A DNA stretch of 64,000 nucleotides from the NCBI RefSeq assembly GCF_022811925.1, contig NZ_CP065511.1, positions 3,589,501 through 3,653,500 on the forward strand, in the 5' to 3' direction. Shown in pieces: positions 7,038 through 18,638 of this stretch. This stretch comes from Cytobacillus oceanisediminis (GTDB lineage: Bacteria > Bacillota > Bacilli > Bacillales > Cytobacillaceae). Numbering within the stretch: the stretch's first letter is position 1; every line of letters begins with the position of its first letter. The notes under the pieces were generated by a model that ran no database searches, was not told the DNA's origin, and saw only the letters and a program-made list of their open reading frames with translations. The translations under genes were made by a program, and so were the position numbers.

Positions 7038-8102
7038 CTAATCATTCATAACAAAATAAGCTATGATTGCGGCTAAAATTCCAGCAGTCAGCTTTCCAAA
7101 AATCATGGGAACAATGAAGCTTTTGTCCACAGCGGCAACGAAGCCCAGATGACTCCCCATCACAAAGGAGCCGCTTACTGCAAAAGCTGTATTGATGACT
7201 TTCCCCCTCGCATCAAGAAGGTCAAACTTTGAGAACATCGGAACATGGTGAGCCAATGATGATAATAATCCGACTAGAGATTGATGCGTGAGGCCAATTT
7301 TATTGCCTGCTTTTTCAAATGGCTGTTTCAGCACATGCTGCAGAAAGAAGACCAATGGAAATGCACCAGCAAGCATGATGGTAATATTCCCGATGGTTTT
7401 AAAGCTCTCATGAATAGGAACTAAGTTCTTAATAAATTCAACTCCTGTTAGTGTTTGGAAAATCACAATGACTAAGCCTGATATTAATACAACCTCAATG
7501 ATTTTTGAGAACCCAATGAACATTTTCGTTGTAGCTTTGGGAATTTTTAATAATGAGATCATGATAATAATGGATAATAGAATCGTTGGAAGCAGGTTTT
7601 TAATCATCCATACTAAATGAAAACCAGAAATAAATCCGCCAATCAAGCAGCCAATTGGAATAGTCATTAAGCCGATCAAGATACCTTTTGCAAAATTGGC
7701 CTGGTCTTTTTTTTGAATTAAATTTAATGCAACAGGGATGGTGAACACCAATGTTGGCCCCATCATGGTACCTAAAAACACCCAGGAAAAATTTGCTGCA
7801 TCCATATCATTTGCCATTTCAGTCGCAAGTTTATAACCGCCCATATCCAGAGCAAAGAGTGTTGATGCAAACATGGAAGGGTCAGCCCCAAAAAAGGAAT
7901 AAACAGGTGATATAATTGGTATTAATATATCTGCCAATACAGGAGATATAGAAATAATGCCAATCATCGATAATGAAAGGGCTCCCATACTATAAAAAGC
8001 TTTTGAAAACTCTTCTCCAATCTTAAACTTGTTTCCTAAAATCCTATCGATTCCACCAATTGCAACAAATATAGCTATTAAATAAACAATGAAATTCTCC
8101 AT
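7038..8102 (-). CDS. eutH: EutH-family ethanolamine permease
   Basis: A 354-residue membrane protein that follows E. coli EutH closely: DRIL near the start, MGALSLSMIGIISISPVLA, GADPSMFASTLFALDMGGY, MMGPTLVFTIPVALN, IPIGCLIGG and RGKVINTAFAVSGSFVMGSHLGF. EutH carries ethanolamine across the membrane. I start it at the ATG at 8102 (AAGGTGG 8 nt upstream) rather than at 8153. No other eut genes are nearby. It follows an M24 peptidase and both lie behind a sigma-54 promoter, so the real substrate may be a different amine or amide product of that enzyme. Confidence 0.85.
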   Translation of the reverse strand: MENFIVYLIAIFVAIGGIDRILGNKFKIGEEFSKAFYSMGALSLSMIGIISISPVLADILIPIISPVYSFFGADPSMFASTLFALDMGGYKLATEMANDMDAANFSWVFLGTMMGPTLVFTIPVALNLIQKKDQANFAKGILIGLMTIPIGCLIGGFISGFHLVWMIKNLLPTILLSIIIMISLLKIPKATTKMFIGFSKIIEVVLISGLVIVIFQTLTGVEFIKNLVPIHESFKTIGNITIMLAGAFPLVFFLQHVLKQPFEKAGNKIGLTHQSLVGLLSSLAHHVPMFSKFDLLDARGKVINTAFAVSGSFVMGSHLGFVAAVDKSFIVPMIFGKLTAGILAAIIAYFVMND

Positions 8103-8198
8103 TTCTGTCCCACCTTGATGTTTAAGAACCAGATCGAAATCCGGCTCTTTCATGCTGCAGTTTTGAGCATCACGCTCCTCAGCTTACCTTGTAAGTTA

Positions 8199-9317
8199 TT
8201 ATTTCCAATCAGCAGTTTTCCCTTTTACGACATGCAACTTTTTCTGAAACTTCGTTAATACCTCTTTTCCTTCTACTCCTATCACCACATCATCCTCTAT
8301 TCTCACCCCGCCTACACCTGGGATATAGATGCCTGGTTCTACAGTCAGCACCATACCTTCCCGGAGAATTTCCTCATTTTCAGCGTGTAAAGAAGGTTCT
8401 TCATGCACTTCTATTCCCAGGCCATGACCAATTCTATGAGGAAAGTATTTCGCATATCCTCCATCACTTATTACGGTTCTCGCCGCTTCATCTATTTTTC
8501 TCATTTTATTGCCTGCCCTGCACTCCTGCAGAGCTGCCAAATTAGCTTTCAACACTAATTCATACATCTCTTTGACTTCGTCCCTTAATTCTTTAAAGAC
8601 AAATGTTCTGGTGATATCCGAACAATATCCTTCGTATTTAACACCTAAATCAAATATGATGGTATCTCCGGGCTGCAGTTTATTCTCCCCAGGAACTCCA
8701 TGAGGATTGCTTGAATTGCTGCCAAAAAGCACCATTGTGCTGAAAGACATATCACGCAATCCTGCTTTTTTTAATTTATATTCAATTTCACCCAGCACCT
8801 CTAACTCTGATACACCTTCATATAAAGCGTCAATTCCTGCCTGTATTGCATAATCCGCATATTGGGCTGCTATCCTTAATTTTTTTATTTCTTCAGGGCT
8901 TTTTCTAATTCTCATTTCAGAAAGCGCCTGATCTAAATTTTGCAGCTGAATATTTGGCAGCATTTGCTGCAGCATACGTACATATTTAAGAGAGATAAAC
9001 GTCTCTTCTACTGCAAAATCTGTGATCATGCTTATTTTCTCATCAAAATATTCTGCCATCATTCGCCAGACATTATCTGAATCCTTATAACAGATATAGT
9101 CATATCTCCAGCCCGCTTCCAGGAGCATTTTCAACTCCATTTCAGGCAATACAATTAGAGGGGATTGTCCAGGAAAAATGAAAATTCCTACAAAACGTTC
9201 ATGCGGATCGTAATCAAAACCAGTTAAGTAAAAAATGTTCTGCCGTGATGTAATGAGTCCCCCCGTCCAGTTTCTCTTTACTAAAAATTTCTCTAAAGAT
9301 GCTATTTTGTTATTCAT
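8199..9317 (-). CDS. M24-family metallopeptidase (Xaa-Pro peptidase/creatinase-like)
   Basis: A protein of 372 residues. An N-terminal creatinase-type domain (1-130) precedes the pita-bread M24 domain. All five metal ligands are present: two Asp in FDLGVKYEGYCSDITRTF, His in HRIGHGLGIEVHE, Glu in TVEPGIYIPG and Glu in VRIEDD. The family includes Xaa-Pro dipeptidases and creatinase-type amidinohydrolases, so proline dipeptide hydrolysis is likely but not certain. The ATG at 9317 follows AAAGGAG. A sigma-54 promoter lies 30 nt upstream, and eutH follows, separated by about 96 nt. The inferred role is substrate-induced nitrogen or carbon scavenging. Confidence 0.87.
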   Translation of the reverse strand: MNNKIASLEKFLVKRNWTGGLITSRQNIFYLTGFDYDPHERFVGIFIFPGQSPLIVLPEMELKMLLEAGWRYDYICYKDSDNVWRMMAEYFDEKISMITDFAVEETFISLKYVRMLQQMLPNIQLQNLDQALSEMRIRKSPEEIKKLRIAAQYADYAIQAGIDALYEGVSELEVLGEIEYKLKKAGLRDMSFSTMVLFGSNSSNPHGVPGENKLQPGDTIIFDLGVKYEGYCSDITRTFVFKELRDEVKEMYELVLKANLAALQECRAGNKMRKIDEAARTVISDGGYAKYFPHRIGHGLGIEVHEEPSLHAENEEILREGMVLTVEPGIYIPGVGGVRIEDDVVIGVEGKEVLTKFQKKLHVVKGKTADWK

Positions 9318-9346
9318 AAAAATTCTCCTTTCTCTTATTCAATATG

Positions 9347-9364
9347 ATGCAATTATCGTGCCAA
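9347..9364 (-). promoter_or_regulatory. Sigma-54 (-24/-12) promoter
   Basis: On the minus strand TTGGCAC-GATAA-TTGCAT matches the TGGCAC-N5-TTGCW consensus exactly, with GG and GC separated by 10 nt. Transcription should begin about 20 nt before the M24 peptidase start. Confidence 0.85.
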
Positions 9365-9436
9365 CCTCAACAAGCATTTATGGCAAGCTCCTTATGTGAA
9401 TGGGATGTTCATTTTCATTTACACCAATACGTTAAG

Positions 9437-9454
9437 TGTAAAGATTTCTTTACA
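9437..9454. promoter_or_regulatory. Candidate upstream activating sequence for the sigma-54 activator
   Basis: TGTAAAGA-TT-TCTTTACA is a perfect 8-bp inverted repeat with a 2-bp spacer, 73-90 bp upstream of the -24 element: the usual spacing for an enhancer-binding protein site. Confidence 0.65.
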
Positions 9455-9460
9455 ATAAAA

Positions 9461-9500
9461 AAGAAGAAAGAAATCATCGGTGATCCCTCTCTTCTTCTTA
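9461..9500 (-). terminator. Likely terminator of the sigma-54 activator gene
   Basis: A purine/pyrimidine-rich hairpin (AAGAAGA ... TCTTCTT with ATCA/TGAT inner pairs) starting right after the stop at 9501 and followed by TTTTTT on the minus strand. Confidence 0.5.
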
Positions 9501-11177
9501 TTACCAATCGGTTATATTTAATTTTTTCATCTTATTATATAAAGTAGTTCTTGTTATGCCTAACCGCTTTGCCGCTTCTGATTTATTTCCATTTTCGCCT
9601 TTTAATGCATCAAGGATTTTTTGTTTTTCGAATCTGTTTATTTCGTTCTGCAATTCATTTGCCGGCGGCAAGAACAAATGAGGTTTCTCCTTTAATATCT
9701 TTTCCGGCAGTGTATTAGGCAATATGGAACCATTTTCAGATAAAAGAACCATTCTATCGACTGCATTTCTTAACTCTCTAATATTCCCCTTCCATTCATA
9801 CTCCAGCAGCAATTGTGTAATTTGTGGTGCTATAAAAGTAATGTCCAGACCATATTTTAATGATGACTCATGAATGAAAAGATGGAATAACTCTAAAATA
9901 TCTTGTCTTCTTTTTCTTAATGGCGGGATAAATATCGTTAATGTATTCAGTCTGTAAAACAAGTCTTCTCTGAACTCGCCTCTCTCAGCCATCGCTTCTA
10001 AATTCTTATTGGTTGCAGCTATTATTCTGCATTTGGCCTCTTTCACCTTCAAACCGCCTACAGAATAATAGGCCTTGTTTTCCAGGACCCTCAGCAATTT
10101 CACCTGCTGATCTAAAGGTAAATCTCCCACTTCATCCAGAAACAATGTTCCTTCATCAGCAAGTTCAATTTTTCCAGGCTTCCCGTTCGGATCTCCCCCT
10201 GAAAAAGCGCCTTTTTCATAACCAAATAATTCACTTTCAAATAACGCTGGAGAAATGGCACCGCAATTCAAAGCGATAAAAGGTTTCGATAATCGGCATT
10301 CGTCATGTATCGCCTTTGCAAATACTTCTTTTCCCACGCCTGTTTCACCCAGCAGTAATACATTCTGATCGGTTTTAGCCATCTTTTTCGCCAGCGAAAC
10401 GGCATTTTTTATTTCAATACTCGACCCTTTAATCTTTTGAAAGGGATCAATTGCATTATTAAGTCTGGAAACTTCGTTTTGCAGCTGCTGGATTTTAGAT
10501 GAAGCACTCAATAACTCTTTGCTCAGCATGACATGGCTCGTTATGTCAGTTTCGGCCGCTACAGCACCAATAATGTCACCATTAACTACAACCGGATTAA
10601 TATTTATCAGTACAAAAAGATCTTCTCTTGGTTTATGAAGATGATGCTTAAATGTTTTGCCAGTCAGAAGTGTTTCTTGGTTTAAAAGCATTTCTTCAGG
10701 AAAGAATTTTTTCATGTTTTCTCCCAGAATATCCTCTTTGCGGATAGAGAATATTTTTTCAGCCCCTTCTGTCCAGACAATTGTTTTCCCTTCCTTGTCC
10801 ACTACTGAAACCGAATTCTCAATGGTATCGATTATAGTATGAAAATAAGCCTGTAATTCCTCGAAATCACTGCTGAGTTCCTTCAACAAATCCTGACACT
10901 TAACATAGCCGATTATTTTGCTGTCAGAGTCAGTGAACACAATTAGCTCAGTTAATAAACCCTTTTCCAAAAGGCTTAAATCGAAATCATCCAAAGAGAT
11001 TAATACACACTTTTTCCAATATAAATCTTTACCATACTTTTTATAGAAGGAATACTCCTCTCTGTCCATATAGGATAATTCACTGTCCTTATACTGAAGT
11101 AATACCATGTTTTCTTTATAATCATTGTCATGTTCAAAGCAGAAATCAGTGCGCAAATACTTTTTTAATTTTGTCAT
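9501..11177 (-). CDS. Sigma-54-dependent enhancer-binding activator (PAS, AAA+, Fis HTH)
   Basis: A protein of 558 residues. An N-terminal region of about 105 residues, possibly a sensory CBS-like module, is followed by a PAS domain (about 108-215), a coiled linker, and the AAA+ domain with Walker A GETGVGKE (277-284) and Walker B GTLFLDEVGDLP (343-354). A Fis-type HTH ends the protein (NKSEAAKRLGITRTTLYNKMKKL). The sigma-54 contact loop reads GAFSGG (323-328) instead of GAFTGA, a conservative variant. There is no receiver domain, so it should respond to a ligand. It lies upstream of the M24 peptidase/eutH pair, which has a sigma-54 promoter and an inverted repeat at enhancer distance. Confidence 0.92.
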   Translation of the reverse strand: MTKLKKYLRTDFCFEHDNDYKENMVLLQYKDSELSYMDREEYSFYKKYGKDLYWKKCVLISLDDFDLSLLEKGLLTELIVFTDSDSKIIGYVKCQDLLKELSSDFEELQAYFHTIIDTIENSVSVVDKEGKTIVWTEGAEKIFSIRKEDILGENMKKFFPEEMLLNQETLLTGKTFKHHLHKPREDLFVLININPVVVNGDIIGAVAAETDITSHVMLSKELLSASSKIQQLQNEVSRLNNAIDPFQKIKGSSIEIKNAVSLAKKMAKTDQNVLLLGETGVGKEVFAKAIHDECRLSKPFIALNCGAISPALFESELFGYEKGAFSGGDPNGKPGKIELADEGTLFLDEVGDLPLDQQVKLLRVLENKAYYSVGGLKVKEAKCRIIAATNKNLEAMAERGEFREDLFYRLNTLTIFIPPLRKRRQDILELFHLFIHESSLKYGLDITFIAPQITQLLLEYEWKGNIRELRNAVDRMVLLSENGSILPNTLPEKILKEKPHLFLPPANELQNEINRFEKQKILDALKGENGNKSEAAKRLGITRTTLYNKMKKLNITDW

Positions 11178-11284
11178 AGGATTTCACCGTCCAGGTAATT
11201 CAATAACTTCTTTCCTGATTTTATTATAGGATTCACAGAAATCAAAATATTAAAATGCTCATGGCCTTCGCGATAAAGAAGCAT

Positions 11285-11318
11285 AAAAACAGCAGCCTGA
11301 GCATTGGCTGCTGTTTTT
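11285..11318 (-). terminator. Terminator downstream of the SDR pseudogene
   Basis: AAAAACAGCAGCC / GGCTGCTGTTTTT, a 13-bp stem with an 8-nt loop. Confidence 0.8.
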
Positions 11319-11337
11319 ATCAGTAATTGACTCTATG

Positions 11338-11846
11338 TTATTTCCCCTGATTCATCAGCGCATTAAAATCAGGCATAGTTGGATTGGAAAGATAGTGGCC
11401 GCCCTCCACTTGAATCGTCTGGCCAGTAATGAATTTTGACTCATCTGATGCAAGGAATAAGACTGTGTATCCAATATCATCCGCTTCCCCATGATAGGAT
11501 AGAGCGTTGTATTTTTCGAACATATCCAGCACCTGCGGCGGAATATTGTTTTTAGCCGCTGGAGTTAATATCAGCCCAGGAGCTACCGCGTTGGTCCGTA
11601 TTGTGCAGCAATGTACTTTGACAGGTTTACAACAGCTGCTTTAGATGCACCATATGCCGACCGTATCGTATCTGCAGCAAATGCTGACATGGAAGCTGTA
11701 TTTATAATCGAACCGCCGCCTGCCTCAATCATATGCGCAATAGCAAACCGGGTGCCCAGGAGTACACTTTTGGTGTTCACATTCATTAAACGGTCCCAAA
11801 CAATCACTTTTGAGTTAGACTTTGAGGACAATTCAGGATAATCCAA
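11338..11846 (-). pseudogene. Degraded SDR oxidoreductase (N-terminus missing, frameshifted)
   Basis: Two fragments in different frames together make the C-terminal two thirds of a short-chain dehydrogenase. 11583-11846 has NTASM, YGASKAAV and ends AAQYGPTR-stop. 11338-11532 continues as DDIGYTVLFLASDESKFITGQ...VEGG. Between them the other frame reads NAVAPGLILTPAAKNNIPPQVLDM, so the join lies at GGACC|AACGCG. In intact SDRs this stretch reads GPxNIRVNAVAPG, consistent with a 16-nt deletion. The cofactor-binding N-terminus (TGxxxGIG) is absent upstream. The gene cannot make an active enzyme. Confidence 0.85.
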
Positions 11847-11919
11847 ACAAAACTAACTAGTAAAAAGTTTAACACAAGTTTTTTTAATTCCTATATTTTC
11901 AGAAAAATATTGTCCCGAT

Positions 11920-11958
11920 AAAAAGGACAGCAAGTTCCTATAACCTGCTGTCCTTTTT
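11920..11958 (-). terminator. Terminator after lacZ
   Basis: AAAAAGGACAGCA / TGCTGTCCTTTTT, a 13-bp perfect stem with a 13-nt loop. Confidence 0.85.
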
Positions 11959-11974
11959 AATCTATAAAGTATCT

Positions 11975-15115
<3,141 letters not shown>

Positions 15116-15138
15116 TCATATCACCTCTGTATGCTTGT

Positions 15139-15969
15139 TTATTCTTTAACAGAACCGCCCAAGATGCCCGAAATAAAATGCTTCTGCATAAGCAGAAAAA
15201 TAATCATAATCGGGATGGTCGATAACGTTGTTCCCAGCATTACCTGCCCATAATCAATACGGGCCATTCCTATCAAACTTGATAAGGCAACAGGAAGCGT
15301 GAACATTTCTTTGCTATTAAGCGTAATGAGTGGCCAAATTAGGCTATTCCACTGAGACATGAAAAGAAATATTGAAGCAGCCGCTAGAGCTGGCCGAACT
15401 ACCGGCAAAATGACCGTAAAGAATATCCTTACCTCTCCAGCCCCATCTACTCTTGATGCCTCAATCAGGGAGTCTGGAACCGCCTTCATATTTTGCCTCA
15501 TCAAATAAATGGCAAAAGGCGAAGCAAGACTCGGAAGAATAATTGCTTGATAGGTATTCAGCCAATTAAAGCTGACCATCATTTCAAATAAAGGAATCAA
15601 GGTCACTTGATACGGTATCATCAAGGAGCATAATATAACAAAAAAAATTAGGTTCCGTCCTCTAAAACGGAATTTCGCAAACGCATAGCCTGCCATCGAA
15701 CATATAAGTGTGCTAAGCACAGTAAAAACGACAGCTATGAATAAGGAGTTCCAGAAAATTTTCACTATCCCCAGTGAATCATTAAATGACCTGAAATTTT
15801 CTGCCAGATGATCCCCAGGCAGTATTTTAGGCGGGACATGGAAAATTTCTCCTGACTTCAGTGTTGAACCAACGATCATCCAGTAGAAGGGGGCAATAGA
15901 TATAACGACACCCACTAAAAGCAAAACATAAATCCAGATTTTAGACGATATATTTTTGGTTGATTTCAT
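15139..15969 (-). CDS. Carbohydrate ABC transporter permease, MalG type
   Basis: A 276-residue protein with six predicted helices and the ABC importer loop EASRVDGAGEVRIFFTVILP that contacts the ATPase. MalG-type membrane subunit, the second of the pair. It overlaps the stop of the preceding permease gene by 4 nt and precedes lacZ by 23 nt. With the lipoprotein at 17267-18562 it forms an importer, probably for a beta-galactoside. No ATPase gene is present; such systems in Bacillus usually share one MsmX-type ATPase encoded elsewhere. Confidence 0.92.
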   Translation of the reverse strand: MKSTKNISSKIWIYVLLLVGVVISIAPFYWMIVGSTLKSGEIFHVPPKILPGDHLAENFRSFNDSLGIVKIFWNSLFIAVVFTVLSTLICSMAGYAFAKFRFRGRNLIFFVILCSLMIPYQVTLIPLFEMMVSFNWLNTYQAIILPSLASPFAIYLMRQNMKAVPDSLIEASRVDGAGEVRIFFTVILPVVRPALAAASIFLFMSQWNSLIWPLITLNSKEMFTLPVALSSLIGMARIDYGQVMLGTTLSTIPIMIIFLLMQKHFISGILGGSVKE

Positions 15970-16895
15970 TCTTCCAAATCACCTACCCATTTCATCTGTA
16001 TCCAGGAAATCACCGCAATAATTATGACTAAAATATAGGCGATAGCCGATGCATAGCCAAACTCGAAATACTTGAATCCAGTTTCGTATAAATAAAGGGT
16101 AATGGTCATGGTTGCACTATTCGGCCCGCCTTGTGTCAAAATGAATGGCTCATCAAAAAGCTGGAGAGTCCCGATTGTCGACATAACCACAGTGAAAATA
16201 AAGACAGGCTTTAATTGGGGGATTGTGATAAGAAAAAACTGCTTTACCTTACTTGCCCCATCAATGCTTGCTGCTTCATACAATTCTTTAGGAATGGCCT
16301 GTAATCCTGCAAGAAAAATGACCATATTGTATCCAGTCCATCTCCAAGTCATGACTACAATAACCGAGACTTTTGCCCAAAAAGGAGAAGTAAGCCAATG
16401 AATGGGCTCCAGCCCCATCAAGGACAGGAGATAGTTAATTAAACCGAAATGCTCGTCCAATAAAATCATAAAGACTATTGATGCAGCTACGAGAGCTGTA
16501 ATTGCGGGCATAAAATAAGCTATACGGAAAAATGCCTTAAATCTCACTATTGATGAGTGAAGACCTACAGCAATCAGCAAAGAGATAAAGAGCATGATGG
16601 GCACCTGAACAATCAAAATTTCAAAAGTATTCAAAAGAGATTTATAGAATACAGGGTCGTGAAATAACCTCGTATAATTCGCAAATCCAACAAACGTCTT
16701 TTCAGCTCCCCTTACCTCCTGGAAGCTTAAAATAAAGGAAGAAATCACAGGGTAAATAGTAAATATAATGATTAATATCAGAGAAGGTCCAATAAAAAAA
16801 TATGGTGCATTTTTTGGTGTAATGAGAGTTTTTCTTTTTTTAACGTTTACCCGATAATTTGCAGCGGTGCTAATTATTTTTTCCGGTTGAGCCAT
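15966..16895 (-). CDS. Carbohydrate ABC transporter permease, MalF type
   Basis: A protein of 309 residues with six membrane helices and the loop EAASIDGASKVKQFFLITIPQLKP. An upstream in-frame codon at 16988 would place the N-terminus inside a dispersed repeat and add a non-membrane tail. I use the ATG at 16895 (MAQPEK), preceded by AGGGGTG. It is paired with the permease at 15139. A gap of 371 nt, mostly filled by repeat R2 and a hairpin, separates it from its binding-protein gene, so the operon has been stretched by the repeat. Confidence 0.9.
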   Translation of the reverse strand: MAQPEKIISTAANYRVNVKKRKTLITPKNAPYFFIGPSLILIIIFTIYPVISSFILSFQEVRGAEKTFVGFANYTRLFHDPVFYKSLLNTFEILIVQVPIMLFISLLIAVGLHSSIVRFKAFFRIAYFMPAITALVAASIVFMILLDEHFGLINYLLSLMGLEPIHWLTSPFWAKVSVIVVMTWRWTGYNMVIFLAGLQAIPKELYEAASIDGASKVKQFFLITIPQLKPVFIFTVVMSTIGTLQLFDEPFILTQGGPNSATMTITLYLYETGFKYFEFGYASAIAYILVIIIAVISWIQMKWVGDLEE

Positions 16896-16940
16896 ACTGA
16901 CACCCCTAACGAATTGGATAGATTCTTCCTGCTGTAAAGG

Positions 16941-16974
16941 AGGAGATGAGAATTCAGCTTCACTCTCATCTCCT
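16941..16974. repeat. 11-bp hairpin flanking repeat R2
   Basis: AGGAGATGAGA / TCTCATCTCCT with a 12-nt loop, directly beside the R2 repeat, in the leader of the MalF-type permease. It has no T-run on the operon strand, so it may stabilise or process mRNA instead of terminating it. Confidence 0.5.
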
Positions 16975-16976
16975 TT

Positions 16977-17224
16977 AGAAAAGCGCAAGCGCCTTGCCCA
17001 CCCCCGACAAGCAAAAGACGAGCCTCACGGAAAGGTGTTATTTGCCTTTTTGGGAGGATTGGCCCAAATGTGAAGGCGACTGTCCAGGGACGACAAGCAT
17101 AAGACGAGCCCTGCAAGAAGGTGTTCTTTCCTTCTGGAAGGGATTGGCTTATGTCTCGAGTCCCTAGGAGCCGCAACTAGACAAGCTTGTGACCTCGAGG
17201 GGGTAGGCGCTGGAGCTAGACAGT
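16977..17224 (+). repeat. Long copy (R2) of a dispersed intergenic repeat with internal duplication
   Basis: It begins AGAAAAGCGCAAGCGCC and ends GGCGCTGGAGCTAGACAGT, as do R1 (4103-4133) and R3 (59468-59537). Inside are two diverged tandem units, each starting CGACAAGC.TAAGACGAGCC or similar (17005 and 17091), about 65 bp recognisable in each. The repeat fills most of the 371-nt gap between the binding protein and permease genes of the sugar importer; nothing else is seen there apart from the hairpin at 16941-16974. Confidence 0.7.
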
Positions 17225-17266
17225 AATCGACTTTCAGAAAATTTTCTTATTTGTTATAAAAAACGC

Positions 17267-18562
17267 TTATTTTTTTATTTCATTTTTCAGTTGATTTTTA
17301 GCATCTTTCAGCGCAGATTCTACTTTTTTATCTTCCAGCAAAATAGCTGCCTGGGTATTGCTCATCATTGAGCTTCCACGTGCATAATTCTCATCGAGAG
17401 TAATTTCCGGAACCTGTTCCACAATATCAGCGAATTTTTTGAAAATGGGACTATTATTAAAATATTCGCTATTTTCGTTAAGGATTGGTGATTCATACGT
17501 TTTCTTTAACGAAGGAAATAATCCGAATTTTTCAAAGCCCAGCAGCTGGGTTTCTTCATCGGTAGTAAAAAACTCTACAAAGGCGTATGCAGCTGATTGG
17601 TTTTCGCTATAAGAAGGAATTAGCAGGGATGAACCTCCAACATTCGCGTATCTTGTACCTCCTTCAGAAAAGCCCGGCAAATAAAATACATCCCATTTCT
17701 CCTTTAAGTCAGGGGCCTGATCCATGATTGTACCGGCATACCATACACCGTAAGGAACAGTCGCGACGCTTCCATTTACAGTCGCCGTAACAATGCCATC
17801 CCATCCGCTGTTGTTAAGGATTAAATCATTTTCATGAAAGCTTTTGATTACTTCCATTGCCCGAATAGCCTCATCTGAGTCAAGCAATATATTTCCTTCT
17901 TTATCAAAATAAGAGATTCCCTGCTGCTGCAGCATCATATGAAAGACTCCGTCATAGTTTGCAATATCGATAGGCAGAAGCATGGCACCAGTAGCGTCTT
18001 TTATTTTCTTTCCTGCTTCAATATAATCATTCCATGTTTTAATAGAATTAGGATCTACATTGGCTTTCTCAAAAAAATCGGTACGGTAGAACACTCCCGC
18101 AGGCCCGATATCCCAAGGTGCTGCGATCAAATTCCCCTCTTTATCCTGAACTGAAGCAATTTTGGCTGGATTGAAAGCATCCTTATATTTGTCGTAGCCA
18201 AGTTGGTCAAGCTTTGTGAAACCATCAGGAAACTGGTGGATATATCCTGGGATTCTCTCATCCTCCATGAGGACCACATCAGGCAGCCCTGATCCTCTGG
18301 CAGCCATGCCAACGGTTAGTTTCTCATATAAATCGCCGCTGCTGAAATCTTCCACCTTCACTTCCACATCCGGATACTGTTTCTTGAATTTTTCGACAGA
18401 TAGTTTCATTGTTTCAGCAGCTACATCCCACCCCCAAACAGTAATTGTCCCTGACGGATGGTCGGTATCACCAGTCTTCGCTTCATTTCCATTTGATTTG
18501 TTGGAGCAGGCCGAAACGAACAAAAGAAGCAGGATCAAGATGAAAGGTAATGTTTTCTTCAT
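17267..18562 (-). CDS. Sugar ABC transporter substrate-binding lipoprotein
   Basis: A 431-residue family 1 solute-binding protein. I start it at the ATG at 18562 (GGGGAG upstream), which gives MKKTLPFILILLLLFVSAC, a signal peptide with lipobox VSAC. The mature protein follows the usual pattern: TITVWGWDVAAETMKLSVEKFKKQYPDVEVKVEDF at the start, then two lobes. It is anchored outside the membrane and delivers sugar to the permeases at 15966 and 15139. Given lacZ at the operon end, lactose or another beta-galactoside is the likely ligand. It follows the GcvPB-like gene by 76 nt. Confidence 0.9.
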   Translation of the reverse strand: MKKTLPFILILLLLFVSACSNKSNGNEAKTGDTDHPSGTITVWGWDVAAETMKLSVEKFKKQYPDVEVKVEDFSSGDLYEKLTVGMAARGSGLPDVVLMEDERIPGYIHQFPDGFTKLDQLGYDKYKDAFNPAKIASVQDKEGNLIAAPWDIGPAGVFYRTDFFEKANVDPNSIKTWNDYIEAGKKIKDATGAMLLPIDIANYDGVFHMMLQQQGISYFDKEGNILLDSDEAIRAMEVIKSFHENDLILNNSGWDGIVTATVNGSVATVPYGVWYAGTIMDQAPDLKEKWDVFYLPGFSEGGTRYANVGGSSLLIPSYSENQSAAYAFVEFFTTDEETQLLGFEKFGLFPSLKKTYESPILNENSEYFNNSPIFKKFADIVEQVPEITLDENYARGSSMMSNTQAAILLEDKKVESALKDAKNQLKNEIKK

Positions 18563-18638
18563 TTTCAACTCCCCTTTTCTATTCATTAGTGTGATGGGAG
18601 GCTAATTTTATCTTTTTCATATTTACCTCCGTTTTTTT

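Noticed and set aside
9344..9547. 67-residue frame upstream of the M24 peptidase
   Set aside because: It covers the sigma-54 promoter, the inverted repeat and the terminator region, and has no ribosome binding site.
16896..17176. Reading frames inside repeat R2 and an extended MalF-type permease start at 16988
   Set aside because: They are created by the repeat, have no ribosome binding site, and match no permease N-terminus; the ATG at 16895 is better.
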